64,000 bases of DNA from Robiginitalea sediminis (lineage in GTDB: Bacteria; Bacteroidota; Bacteroidia; Flavobacteriales; Flavobacteriaceae), in NCBI RefSeq assembly GCF_002198115.1, contig NZ_NGNR01000001.1, forward strand, positions 936,296 to 1,000,295, given 5' to 3'. Positions 44,057 through 52,557 of the stretch are shown here, piece by piece. The translations under genes and the position numbers were made by a program. A model generated the notes under the pieces. It was not told the DNA's origin, ran no database searches, and saw only the letters and a program-made list of their open reading frames with translations. The first letter of the stretch is position 1. The number at the start of each line of letters is the position of its first letter.

Positions 44057-44515
44057 ATGAACATCGACGAGTATATGGCCGAGCGGGTAGACGACCAGAT
44101 CCGCTGGTACTGTAAAAAAAGCGCTATTAACAAAAAGCTGCATATTCGGTTCAACAGTTCGGTTATTGTGTTCAGCTCCATGATCCCATTTGTATCGGGC
44201 TTTGAGCTATCGGAATTCCTTCCCTTTATTACGTTGTCTTCCGCAGAACTTGCCGGCCTTTTTGGGGTGATCACCGCATCGCTCACGGGGATTATCGCCC
44301 TGATGAAATTCCAGGAGAAATGGACGGTGTACCGGGTAACGGGCGAGGCCCTGCAGCGGGAGAAATTGTTCTTTAAAACGGGCGCTGCTCCGTATCATGG
44401 GAGGGATTCCTACCCTCGTTTTGTCCAGAATATCGAACAAATCCTGGGCAGCGAAAACACCCAATGGTCCGCCACCGTAGGCCCTTCCGAAGGGGGGTCG
44501 GCCGAAACGGCCTGA
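44057..44515 (+). CDS. DUF4231 membrane protein (SLATT-like)
   Basis: 152 residues: an N-terminal helix (EYMAERVDDQIRWYCKKSAINKKLHIRFNSSVIVFSSMIPFV, first membrane segment), a second membrane hairpin (LAGLFGVITASLTGIIALMKFQEKW) and a soluble helical end (YRVTGEALQREKLFFKTG...). The Q-I-RWY ... W-x-x-YR-x-x-x-E-x-L-x-x-E layout is that of DUF4231, a relative of SLATT two-helix pore-like effectors found in conflict systems. It converges on the PGDYG-like gene, 6 bp away, at the edge of the accessory island. A membrane effector role is inferred from family and place. Confidence 0.78.
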   Translation: MNIDEYMAERVDDQIRWYCKKSAINKKLHIRFNSSVIVFSSMIPFVSGFELSEFLPFITLSSAELAGLFGVITASLTGIIALMKFQEKWTVYRVTGEALQREKLFFKTGAAPYHGRDSYPRFVQNIEQILGSENTQWSATVGPSEGGSAETA

Positions 44516-44521
44516 GGACGG

Positions 44522-44761
44522 TTACTCTTCCCCTTCCTCGGTAAGGAGCTGGTAGGTAGCTTCAAAGATTTCCCGGTCTATGGGGTACATCTCCCCATGT
44601 ATGCCCACCATTAGCCAATCGCCCGCTTTGCCATCGAGGGTGCCTTCCATAGTTTCCACGCGGAACGGTTCCTCTATTTGGAAACATCTTACGGGAATTG
44701 GCCGCTTTACCGCCTGGCGGAACGGCAGGTTGGGAATCTGGTTTTTTTTAAAGGTTTTCAT
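44522..44761 (-). CDS. Small PGDYG-like protein
   Basis: 79 residues. FRVETMEGTLDGKAGDWLMVGIHGEMYPIDREIFEATYQLL has the GDWLM-x-G-x-x-GExYPI-x-x-x-x-F pattern of PGDYG-domain proteins, a small beta-rich fold of unknown function (here AGDW in place of PGDY). It follows the caspase gene by 8 bp on the same strand, making it the last gene of a three-gene operon. Confidence 0.65.
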   Translation of the reverse strand: MKTFKKNQIPNLPFRQAVKRPIPVRCFQIEEPFRVETMEGTLDGKAGDWLMVGIHGEMYPIDREIFEATYQLLTEEGEE

Positions 44762-44769
44762 GGATCGTT

Positions 44770-47013
44770 TCAGGTGAGGAGTTTCTCCTTCAGGAAGGTT
44801 GTAAAGTCGTCTGTCCCTCCAGGGGGGTGGTAAAGGGCCAGGTAGGCGGCATGGGCGTTGAGGTGCATGGATATTTTCTGGCGGATTTCGGCTAGTGCTG
44901 CAGCCTTCTCATAGAACTCCCGGGAGGCGTACAGGTTCCCGATATACAAATGGGCTTCTGCAAGGGTGGCATAGGTCCACAAGGAGTCGTCGCATTTTTC
45001 TGCGGCTTCCAGGGCCTCGGTGGCATACTCTTTCATAGCGGGTTTGTTCTCCTCCATTACCAAGCTCAGGAAGGCCAGGTTAATGGCGTGGTAATACACC
45101 TGTTCCAGGTCTGCAGCCTCCCGGGCCATATCCAGGGCAATGCTGTAATACACCTGGGCGGTTTCCCCGGTTTTCCGGTTGGGTTTTTTCAGGTATTCCC
45201 GCTTGTGCCGGCCGCCTATTATCCCCATAAGGTCTGTCGATTTGGAAGCGACGGGGTGGTCTTCCAGAAGTTTCATGGCGGCATCGTGCCGGTCCAGGCC
45301 TTCCAGGGCAAAAATCAGTTGGCGCAACCCCTTGATGTCCAGGGAATCTGCCATGGGCAGGAGTTCCTTAACCACGGCATCATACCTGCCCAGGGCCAGG
45401 TTGCGCTCCCGGGCATCCCCGAAGGCGCCCAGGGAATCGGAATGGGTGAGCGCCTGCTTTACCATTTTGCAGACGGCATCCTCCCCGGATCTGGGTTTAA
45501 CGATGGAAAAGTGGTTCCCCTCCAGGGTAAGGCAGGAGCCTTCGTCAAAGTCCGCAAAGCAGGATTCCGCACTTACAAACGGGTCATCTGTGGCCGCAGC
45601 TGCCAGGAGGGTAAACGGAAGGCCCGATGCAAATTGCGCCTCCCATTCGCGCCGCAACCACGAGATAAACGCCCCTTTCCCGCTCATTTCCGCATAGGGC
45701 TTGTTCCACTCCGCCTGCAGTTCCGCTTCGGATAGACCGTTACTGGGGCATGCCAGCAGCAAGAGGTGGGAAACCTTGTCCCGGTGCTCCTGGGGCATGT
45801 CCAGAAGGGCGCGCTGGGCAATGAGCCCGCCCATCCCATGGGCAACGATGGCGATGCGGTCGTAACCTTCGTATTTGTATTTCATGGAGGTGCGCAGATA
45901 TTCCGTTATCCGGCCGATATCCGTGATCCCGCCCCAGACGTGTTTTCCGTTTTCGGGTTGGATAAACTGGGAGTACCCGAAAGGCTTCATATCCCACCCG
46001 TCGAATTCCGGGTCTTCCATAAGCATGTCTGGAAGGGCCCCGAAGGTCTCGGAAGATTCCCCGGATAATCCGTGGATAAAGAGGATCAGGTTGTTGGCGC
46101 CTTTGGTTTCCCGGTAGACCTGGCGCATTTCCTTGGCTTTAGGTCCTGTGGCCGTTTCCGCTTCGGGCAGGGATGCGGGCTCCAGTTTCCGGCGCATCTC
46201 TTCCGGGATATAGCTCAGGATAAAGTTGTCGTACATCTCCAGGTTTACATAGGGCTCCTGTCGGATATCCAGGGGAGGGTCGCAATCGCGGGCTACTTGT
46301 TCTATGGTTTCGGGAATCACTTTCAGCAGGTACCCGGCCACCTCCAGGATGCGCACATACGGATCTTTGAAATCGGTCATGTGCTGCCCGCGCAGGGCCA
46401 TGAGCAGGTGTTTGGTGAAAAGGCTGTTCCGGTCATCCTCCAACTGGTAGGATTGCTGCTCCTCCTTGCAGGATGCGATGACGGAGATGCCCCGCTCGTT
46501 GTCCACTTTCTGGGCCAGTCCTTCCAATTTGCCGAAGGTTTCCGCCTGGGATTCCTTTTTGTGGAGGCGGGGGCTGAAGCCGCCGGCTGCCATCCCGGTG
46601 GCGTGGCAACAGTCCATGAAAAAAATGAGCCTTCGGGTTTTCAGGCTGTCGATCTTTTCCCGGATCTCGGCTGCCGTGACCCAGGCTGCAGTATAGTCGT
46701 CGTACTCCATCCCCTCTCCGATCCCATGGGGGACAAAGTGGAAGGTCCCATCCAGGACGTCCCCGTGGCCGGAATAATACAGGAAGACAGAAGAATCCGG
46801 GTCGGTTTTTCGGATGAGGGTGTCGAAGGCGCCCAGGATCCCTTTGCGATCGGCGTTCTCCCCGGTTAACAGCAGGACATTCTCTTCAGGATACCCGCAA
46901 AGGGCGGGGTCAATAAGGAGTTCCGCTACGTCCTGGGCATCGCCAATGGTGTCCAAGCCATCCTCGTATGAAATGCCGATCAGGAGGGCATAAGCGTTTC
47001 TAAGTGGGCTCAT
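44770..47013 (-). CDS. Caspase-domain protein with dead alpha/beta-hydrolase and helical repeats
   Basis: 747 residues in three parts. Residues 1-260: a C14 caspase/metacaspase protease with catalytic His in YYSGHG (H83) and Cys in FFMDCCHATG (C136 by alignment with DSCHS). Residues about 300-520: an alpha/beta-hydrolase with oxyanion strand LILFIHGLSG and a nucleophile elbow AHGMGG in which the usual Ser is Gly, so it is probably inactive and used for binding. Residues about 540-747: TPR-like helices (ALDMAREAADLEQVYYHAINLAFLSLVMEE ..., partial). This layout suits a sensor-triggered suicide protease. Upstream gene is 11 bp away; downstream gene 8 bp. Confidence 0.82.
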   Translation of the reverse strand: MSPLRNAYALLIGISYEDGLDTIGDAQDVAELLIDPALCGYPEENVLLLTGENADRKGILGAFDTLIRKTDPDSSVFLYYSGHGDVLDGTFHFVPHGIGEGMEYDDYTAAWVTAAEIREKIDSLKTRRLIFFMDCCHATGMAAGGFSPRLHKKESQAETFGKLEGLAQKVDNERGISVIASCKEEQQSYQLEDDRNSLFTKHLLMALRGQHMTDFKDPYVRILEVAGYLLKVIPETIEQVARDCDPPLDIRQEPYVNLEMYDNFILSYIPEEMRRKLEPASLPEAETATGPKAKEMRQVYRETKGANNLILFIHGLSGESSETFGALPDMLMEDPEFDGWDMKPFGYSQFIQPENGKHVWGGITDIGRITEYLRTSMKYKYEGYDRIAIVAHGMGGLIAQRALLDMPQEHRDKVSHLLLLACPSNGLSEAELQAEWNKPYAEMSGKGAFISWLRREWEAQFASGLPFTLLAAAATDDPFVSAESCFADFDEGSCLTLEGNHFSIVKPRSGEDAVCKMVKQALTHSDSLGAFGDARERNLALGRYDAVVKELLPMADSLDIKGLRQLIFALEGLDRHDAAMKLLEDHPVASKSTDLMGIIGGRHKREYLKKPNRKTGETAQVYYSIALDMAREAADLEQVYYHAINLAFLSLVMEENKPAMKEYATEALEAAEKCDDSLWTYATLAEAHLYIGNLYASREFYEKAAALAEIRQKISMHLNAHAAYLALYHPPGGTDDFTTFLKEKLLT

Positions 47014-47024
47014 AGGTTTGGTTT

Positions 47025-49028
47025 TTATTGCCAGTAGCGCATGATGCGCCCGAAGGCCTCCCGGTCGTAATACATCCTGAGGAGGGGGTCGTTGTGGAAC
47101 GCCCCGGTTTCATACCAGTGCCCTTCGGCAATGGCCTTCAGGAGGTTGTCCAGACAGGCCTTCTCCTGGCCTGTCCCGGCATAGAATTGGGCCAGGGAAT
47201 AAAAGACTTCCCCATACTGGTAGGGGCCCCTTTGGTTTTCCATAGCCCCGATAAGGGCTTCTGCCTCCTCAATTTTGCCCTTTTTGTAGAGGGTTATGGC
47301 CAGCAGCGCACCGTAGTTGAAGTTGGTGCTGTCCCGCTGGTACCCCTCTTTCAGATACGGTTCTGCGGTGTCGTGCCTGTCCCTGTAAAAAAGCAATTCC
47401 CCCAGCAAGGGGCCGTCGGCATCCCTTTGGGAATCCATCAGCGGCAGAGCCTGGTCCAAGTAGGCATGGGCATCCTCGGTCCTGCCTTCTCTGAGGCATT
47501 CCTTCGCCCCGAAAAGCAGGAAGTCCGCCTTCAGGTTTCGGTCCGAAACCACTTGCAGGTTCTCCATCATATCTTCCACGGCTTCCCACCGACCCGCGCG
47601 GACATATGCCCTTAGGAGGATCTTTTTCAGGGTCCAGAACCCGGATTGGCGGGAAAAGGGCTCCAGCAATGCAATGGCCTGCTGGTAGTTGCCCATGTCG
47701 ATCTCCGACATGGCCTTTATCTTGTATCGCTCCACACAGAAATCGCATTTGTTGAGGTCCATTTCGGACATGTCAATCTCCTGGAAAATACTGTCTACCG
47801 CCCCGGGCCGGTTGGTTAGCTGGAGGGAGAAAAGCATCATGTTGGAATTGGTTTCCAGGTGCATGGGGGTAATATTGTATTCCCCTTGCTGGTATCGGTA
47901 GACGTTCCTGTGGTTGCCCCTAAGGAGGGCATCGTAGAGGTTCAGCAGTACCTGCTGGCGGTCGTATAGCCCGGTTTCCCTCCGCATCAGTTGCAACAGG
48001 GAATCCGACGTGCGGTACATCCCCTGGTTAAAATAGTACATGAACCGGAACGCCTTGGGTTCAAAAAAATCGGGATCGGCGTCTATGGAAGCATTGAGCA
48101 AGTCCAGGTATTGCCGGTCATCCTCGTTGCGCCAGGACTTGGCCTTGCTGAAAAGCTCGTAGGCCTCGTACCGGGGCGGGTGCTCTTCCAGGCTCTCCGC
48201 TGCCCGTTCCTCTTCTATAAAATACCCCAGGATACGCTGGTTTATGGCCTCAATACAGTCCAACGGACTCTCGGCATCGCAACTCACCGGGTCGAAGGAG
48301 ACCAGGGTGCGGTTCATGGCCTCATCGGTGATGGAGCACTGAAAGAGCATCCTGCCATCCCTCAGGTAGTAATCCCCTTCAATGATTTTGGAGGGTTTCA
48401 GGTATTCCGTTACCCGGATATTGTTCCTGACCACACTGTTGTCTGCAGGGAGCACGCTGGCGCGTAGGACCTTGGAATAGTCGTCTATGATCTGGGGGGA
48501 GATCACCTGCCCCAGTTTGTTGCGCGTAATCCCATGGATAATCCAGTCCACGGCCATTTCCCCGATGATATTCTTGGTGGAATCCCCGGTGAGGTTCTCA
48601 AATTGCAACACGGCAATCTTGTTGCTCTGCTCGAAAGTGACCTCGAAGGTGGGTTTTACAAAATTCCGGTTTACGATGACCAGCACGATCCCCGTACAGA
48701 TCAGGGCGATGATCGCCAGAAAGGAAAAATACAGTTGCTGGAAGGGGCTCTTCTGGAATTTGCCGGGCACCGGGACTCCCTCCGGGTCCAGCAGGGGTTT
48801 TTTATTGAGGTTAGGGGCCAGCTGGAATTTCCATACCCCGTAGATGTAAAGTGGAAAGCCTATGAGCAGGGCAATGAGCCCGTATGCGACGATCTTAAGG
48901 GAAAAACCCAGGGGTTCTGCGATAAGGGCAATGACCTGAAGCAACACCCAGCTCGATACGATATAGATGGATAGGTTCTTCAGTACATTGTTTTCCCTGC
49001 ATTCCCGGATGAATTTGTTGAGCTTCAT
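47025..49028 (-). CDS. Membrane protein with TolB/FlgO-like domain and TPR repeats
   Basis: 667 residues. The start MKLNKFIRECRENNVLKNLSIYIVSSWVLLQVIALIAEPLGF resembles the N-terminus of bacterial adenylate-cyclase/TolB-like TPR proteins (ELRRRNV...YLVxxWxLLQVA). Three membrane helices fill residues 15-125, then a periplasmic-like FlgO/TolB domain (KIAVLQFENLTGDSTKNIIGEM, about 140-270) and TPR repeats (about 280-667). A DNA-binding or cyclase domain is absent. It heads the operon with the caspase protein (11-bp gap), so it may be the membrane sensor or scaffold that feeds the caspase. Function inferred from context only. Confidence 0.72.
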   Translation of the reverse strand: MKLNKFIRECRENNVLKNLSIYIVSSWVLLQVIALIAEPLGFSLKIVAYGLIALLIGFPLYIYGVWKFQLAPNLNKKPLLDPEGVPVPGKFQKSPFQQLYFSFLAIIALICTGIVLVIVNRNFVKPTFEVTFEQSNKIAVLQFENLTGDSTKNIIGEMAVDWIIHGITRNKLGQVISPQIIDDYSKVLRASVLPADNSVVRNNIRVTEYLKPSKIIEGDYYLRDGRMLFQCSITDEAMNRTLVSFDPVSCDAESPLDCIEAINQRILGYFIEEERAAESLEEHPPRYEAYELFSKAKSWRNEDDRQYLDLLNASIDADPDFFEPKAFRFMYYFNQGMYRTSDSLLQLMRRETGLYDRQQVLLNLYDALLRGNHRNVYRYQQGEYNITPMHLETNSNMMLFSLQLTNRPGAVDSIFQEIDMSEMDLNKCDFCVERYKIKAMSEIDMGNYQQAIALLEPFSRQSGFWTLKKILLRAYVRAGRWEAVEDMMENLQVVSDRNLKADFLLFGAKECLREGRTEDAHAYLDQALPLMDSQRDADGPLLGELLFYRDRHDTAEPYLKEGYQRDSTNFNYGALLAITLYKKGKIEEAEALIGAMENQRGPYQYGEVFYSLAQFYAGTGQEKACLDNLLKAIAEGHWYETGAFHNDPLLRMYYDREAFGRIMRYWQ

Positions 49029-49138
49029 TGCAGCGCGGAGGGGTTGGTTTCAATGAGAGGGAAAGCTCCGATATTGTTTGGTTTAGTGGCTATTTTTAAC
49101 TAATATAGTGAATATTCAAACCAATCGACAACAATCAC

Positions 49139-49375
49139 ATGTCCGATCAGAAACAACCAAACCATCCCCTGAAGCCCAAAAGTGGTCCGGGGGTAAAATC
49201 GAAGTCAGGACCCGGGGTAAAGTCCAAATCCGGCCCAGGGGTCAAATCCAAGAGCGGGCCCGGGGTTAAATCCAAAAGTGGCCCTGGGGTAAAGTCCAAA
49301 TCAGGACCAGGAGTGAAATCCAAATCGGGCCCTGGAGTTAAATCCAAAGGGGGCCCGGGGTTAAAGTCCCAATAG
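49139..49375 (+). CDS. Octapeptide-repeat protein (KSKSGPGV x8)
   Basis: 78 residues: MSDQKQPNHPL, then eight tandem octapeptides of consensus KSKSGPGV (49172-49363), then KSQ. The protein is very basic and disordered. The eight DNA units differ at many third codon positions (Ser as TCA, TCC, AGC, AGT, TCG; Gly and Val likewise vary) while the peptide stays the same, which is evidence of selection on the protein and for this frame; the opposite strand is also open but its peptide varies. It is divergent from the TolB/TPR gene. No known family recognised; a binding or tethering role, e.g. to nucleic acid or an acidic partner, is speculation. Confidence 0.6.
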   Translation: MSDQKQPNHPLKPKSGPGVKSKSGPGVKSKSGPGVKSKSGPGVKSKSGPGVKSKSGPGVKSKSGPGVKSKGGPGLKSQ

Positions 49376-49496
49376 GGCAGTAAGCGCTGTTCCGGTTCTG
49401 GCCCCACAGTGTCGGATCAGCATGTATGGCAGTTGATGGCAGGCCCTGGTCCCAGCTGCAGGTAAACCTATGGGATAGTCTTAAAATTCAAGTTTA

Positions 49497-49826
49497 GTGA
49501 AATTCAACCTGGCCGAGCAATTGGCCGTAATCAAGATAGTGGAACAGGTTATCCGGGCGGACAACCTGATCTACGAAGGGGAAGCGGTGTTTATTTCCCA
49601 ATTGGCAAGTGTCCTCCAGTTCGACCCGAAGCTCTTTAAAAAGGCCCGGGAAGTAGAGGAGGAGCAAGCACTTGCGGTATTGTCGGAAATGCCCGAAAAC
49701 AAGAAACACGCCCTGGCCATCCTCCTCAACGAGGCGGCAAGTGCCGACGGGCGGGTATCGGAACGAGAGTTGCAACTCATCGCCGGGATCTTCGACAATG
49801 TCGGAATCCGGGTAGAGCGGTTGTAA
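49497..49826 (+). CDS. TerB-like protein, copy 1
   Basis: 109 residues from GTG 49497. All-helical; KFNLAEQLAVIKIVEQVIRADNLIYEGEAVFISQLASVLQF and ILLNEAASADGRVSERELQLIAGIF show the TerB/DjlA N-terminal pattern of two related half-repeats with acidic metal-site residues (IRADN ... YEGE; ASADGRVSERE). TerB domains occur in tellurite-resistance and stress/conflict clusters. A close paralogue lies at 51624. A terminator follows 29 bp after its stop. It shares the intergenic zone with the octapeptide-repeat gene and may be co-transcribed with it. Confidence 0.75.
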   Translation: MKFNLAEQLAVIKIVEQVIRADNLIYEGEAVFISQLASVLQFDPKLFKKAREVEEEQALAVLSEMPENKKHALAILLNEAASADGRVSERELQLIAGIFDNVGIRVERL

Positions 49827-49855
49827 TTCCGCCCTTAATAGTCGGGCTGGAATAT

Positions 49856-49892
49856 AAAAAAGGCCCTGGGAATTTTCCCAGGGCCTTTTTTT
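49856..49892. terminator. Bidirectional terminator between TerB copy 1 and icd
   Basis: GGCCCTGGGAA TT TTCCCAGGGCC (11-bp perfect stem) with an A-run before and a T-run after, serving both the plus-strand TerB-like gene and the minus-strand icd. Confidence 0.9.
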
Positions 49893-49923
49893 GGCAATGG
49901 TTTTACTGTACTTAGCTAATTCA

Positions 49924-51423
49924 TCATTGCCCCTGCCCGAGGGAATACCCGCGCACGCCGTCGAACCGGTAGAGGTTTTCGGTCTTGATTACGTCGACTT
50001 CCGTCAGGGCAGCTTTGTGGAGGAGCTCGATGATGTCCTGGGGCCGGACCCGAACGCCCTCCCCAGAGCTAAAGCGGCACCTCCAGTGGTCCGTGCAGAA
50101 GGTTTCCTCAAAACCTTTGGGCCAAACCATAACCCCCCGGTTGGTAATCATGGCAAGTTTCAGGGTGGCATTCTCCAGCAGTTGCAGTTTGTAGGCGAGG
50201 TCCCTGGCATCCTGCCCACGCCAATCCACGAACAGGTCTACCCCGTCCAGAGTTTTGGTTTTTTCCTTTGCCCGCCGGTATGCGGGGATTTCAATCCGTT
50301 CGAACCCGGAATAATCCGCGGCCTGGAAGCGTCTGGGTTTCTGCCCCAGGTTCTGGCAGACGGCTTCCGCAAATTCCCGGGTCCCTACTTTGCGGGTACT
50401 CAGGTCCGGGCGGTAGATATCCCCGGTATGGATCCCGGATTCCAAAGTCCGCAGCCAGGCGTTCTGGATGCGTTCGGCTACTTCGAACTGCCCCAGGTAG
50501 TTAAGCATCAGGATAGCAGCCTGCAGCAGGCCGGAGGGGTTGGCTACATCCTTGCCGGCCAGGTCGGGGGCGCTGCCGTGAATGGCCTCGAACATGGCAC
50601 ATTCCCGGCCGATATTGGATGAGCCTCCAAGACCAACCGAACCGGATATCTGCCCCGTGATGTCCGAAACAATATCGCCGTACAGGTTAGGCATGACCAC
50701 CACATCGAAATCTTCGGGTCTGTCCGCAATCAGGGCCGCCCCGATATCTATGATCATGTGGTTGCTCTCGATGTCCGGATACTCGGCTGCGATTTCGTCA
50801 AATACCCTGTGGAAGAGCCCGTCAGTCTGCTTCATGATGTTGTCCTTGGTCAGGCAGGTTAGCTTTTTGCGGTTCTGGCTGCGGGCGTATTCGAAGGCGT
50901 AGCGGATGATCTGTTCGCAGCCCGGGCGGGTAATCAGTTTCAGGCACTGTACCACTTCCTGGGTTTGCTGGTGCTCGATGCCTGCATAGAGATCCTCCTC
51001 GTTTTCCCGGATAATGACCACATCCATCTCCGGGTGCTTGGTACGGACGTAGGGGGCGTAACTCCTGCAAGCCCTTGTATTGGCAAAAAGACCGAGGCTC
51101 TTGCGCAGGGTTACGTTCAGGCTTTTGTACCCTCCGCCCTGGGGCGTGGTAATGGGGCCCTTCAACAGGATCCGGTGTTTCCGGATGGCATCCCAGGCCT
51201 CGGAAGGAATCCCGGAACTCACCCCGCTCAGGTAGGCGCGTTCCCCCATTTCGATTTCCTCGAATGCTAAAGGGGCGCCGGCAGCCTTAAGGATTTTCAG
51301 AACGGCCGCCATAATCTCCGGGCCAATCCCGTCCCCATGCGAGACGGCTACGGGGATTGGGGTTTCGGAATAGAATTCAGGGGCAGAAGAACCCTGGGTG
51401 TACGAAAGGGTAGTGGAACTCAT
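49924..51423 (-). CDS. icd: NADP-dependent isocitrate dehydrogenase
   Basis: 499 residues from ATG 51423 (MSSTTLSYTQG); an in-frame TTG 30 nt upstream is less likely. Oxidative decarboxylation of isocitrate to 2-oxoglutarate. Motifs: VSHGDGIGPEIM, LLKGPITTPQGGGYKSLNVTLRK (substrate Ser/Asn/Arg), VVIIRENEEDLYAGIEH, NLYGDIVSDITGQISGSVGLGGSSNIG (metal Asp residues) and AIHGSAPDLAGKDVANP (nucleotide loop). The extra C-terminal domain of about 150 residues is typical of this Bacteroidota/Rickettsia-type dimeric enzyme. A core metabolic gene standing between the two TerB-like paralogues of the accessory island. Confidence 0.95.
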   Translation of the reverse strand: MSSTTLSYTQGSSAPEFYSETPIPVAVSHGDGIGPEIMAAVLKILKAAGAPLAFEEIEMGERAYLSGVSSGIPSEAWDAIRKHRILLKGPITTPQGGGYKSLNVTLRKSLGLFANTRACRSYAPYVRTKHPEMDVVIIRENEEDLYAGIEHQQTQEVVQCLKLITRPGCEQIIRYAFEYARSQNRKKLTCLTKDNIMKQTDGLFHRVFDEIAAEYPDIESNHMIIDIGAALIADRPEDFDVVVMPNLYGDIVSDITGQISGSVGLGGSSNIGRECAMFEAIHGSAPDLAGKDVANPSGLLQAAILMLNYLGQFEVAERIQNAWLRTLESGIHTGDIYRPDLSTRKVGTREFAEAVCQNLGQKPRRFQAADYSGFERIEIPAYRRAKEKTKTLDGVDLFVDWRGQDARDLAYKLQLLENATLKLAMITNRGVMVWPKGFEETFCTDHWRCRFSSGEGVRVRPQDIIELLHKAALTEVDVIKTENLYRFDGVRGYSLGQGQ

Positions 51424-51623
51424 CGGGTGGTATTTTACATTTGTCGGGGACAAAGATGCGGGATTTAATACATATATTTTTATTTATCTTTAATATGTAA
51501 AACATAAGCATAATATATGTAAAGAGTATTTTCCTTCATCTAGCAATGGCACCGCCGTTCTGATTTAGTTCGTATATTGTGCGTTCGAAAACGTACCGTT
51601 ATCCACCTTTACTGATTAACCCC

Positions 51624-51950
51624 ATGGAGTTCAACCTACTAGAAAAGCTCGCTGTTTTAAAGGCCATAGACGAGGTCATTCAAATGGACAATACCGTAAA
51701 GCGCGGTGAAGTCCGCTTTATGGACCGCCTGGCCGACGCCATGGATTTCCAACCAGAACTCATCCTGGAGGCCCGCAAGGCGGAACCCGCCGAGGCCCTT
51801 GCCGTACTTCGCGAGATGCCCGATCCGCAAAAGCAAACCCTGGCCCGGCTGATGAACGAAGCCGCCAATGCGGATGGGGATGTAGATGAGCGCGAAATTC
51901 AGTTTATCTACAGGGTATTCTCTGCTGCAGGAATAGAGCTGGATCTCTGA
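51624..51950 (+). CDS. TerB-like protein, copy 2
   Basis: 108 residues from ATG 51624 (in-frame earlier starts would add an unconserved basic stretch). EFNLLEKLAVLKAIDEVIQMDNTVKRGEVRFMDRLADAMDF and RLMNEAANADGDVDEREIQFIYRVFSAAGIEL align end to end with copy 1 (EFNL/KFNL, LAVLKAIDEVIQMDN/LAVIKIVEQVIRADN, ANADGDVDERE/ASADGRVSERE, and identical length), so they are paralogues from an old duplication that now flank icd. The intergenic stretch before it (51424-51623) is very AT-rich with two TAATATATG-type repeats but no gene. Confidence 0.75.
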   Translation: MEFNLLEKLAVLKAIDEVIQMDNTVKRGEVRFMDRLADAMDFQPELILEARKAEPAEALAVLREMPDPQKQTLARLMNEAANADGDVDEREIQFIYRVFSAAGIELDL

Positions 51951-52044
51951 CCCTTTACCTTAATTTTTAGCCTGAGGCGCCTCCGCCTGTCATTTATCAT
52001 GCTGCCGGCCGCATTTTCTGCGTAGCTTCCCGGAAAGGAAGCCC

Positions 52045-52557
52045 ATGACCCGTAGTACGCCCGTATTGCTGATTGTTTTCGGCCTTCCCGGAACCGGGAA
52101 GACCACCCTGGCCGAAGCCCTGGCGGAGCGCCTGGGCTGGCCTCATGCCAATACCGATGAATTACGGGCTTGCCTCGGGCTTCGCGGGCAGTATGACCCC
52201 ACTACAAAGGAGCAGGTGTATACAGCGCTGGAAACCTGGGTGCGTGAAAGACTCCAAAAAGGGATTAGTGTGGTCATTGATGCCACTTTTCACAGGGCAA
52301 CCCGGCGGGAACGGTTTATGGCGCTTGCGGCGGGATTAGGAGTAGATTGCATATGGATATGTACAGAAGCCTCCGAAGAAGCCGTTCGCGGACGGGTATC
52401 CCGTAGCAGGCCTTTAACCGAAGCGGATTTTGAGGTATTTCTAAGCGTACGCGAGGCCTTTGAACCGCCGGCAACTCCCGTAATCAGGGTCAATACAGAG
52501 ACCGAGCCGGTTTTCGGGGCAGTTGGGCGGATCCTCAAAATGCTGGGTTATGAATAG
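52045..52557 (+). CDS. P-loop kinase, N-terminal partner of a split ATPase/aminoglycoside-phosphotransferase pair
   Basis: 170 residues: Walker A VFGLPGTGKTTLAEAL, NTDEL-RACLG, lid-like VIDATFHRATRRERF and ISR-like RGRVSRSRP, i.e. a zeta-toxin/gluconokinase-like AAA_33 kinase. In many bacteria this domain is the C-terminal half of a ~500-residue protein fused to an aminoglycoside-phosphotransferase-like kinase; here it is separate and comes first. It overlaps the next gene by 8 bp. Substrate unknown. Confidence 0.8.
   Translation: MTRSTPVLLIVFGLPGTGKTTLAEALAERLGWPHANTDELRACLGLRGQYDPTTKEQVYTALETWVRERLQKGISVVIDATFHRATRRERFMALAAGLGVDCIWICTEASEEAVRGRVSRSRPLTEADFEVFLSVREAFEPPATPVIRVNTETEPVFGAVGRILKMLGYE

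Noticed and set aside
49147-49407. Minus-strand frame through the octapeptide repeat (PGPDLDFT-type repeats)
   Set aside because: Its peptide varies between units (D/L, F/L) while the plus-strand peptide is constant, so the plus strand is the coding one.
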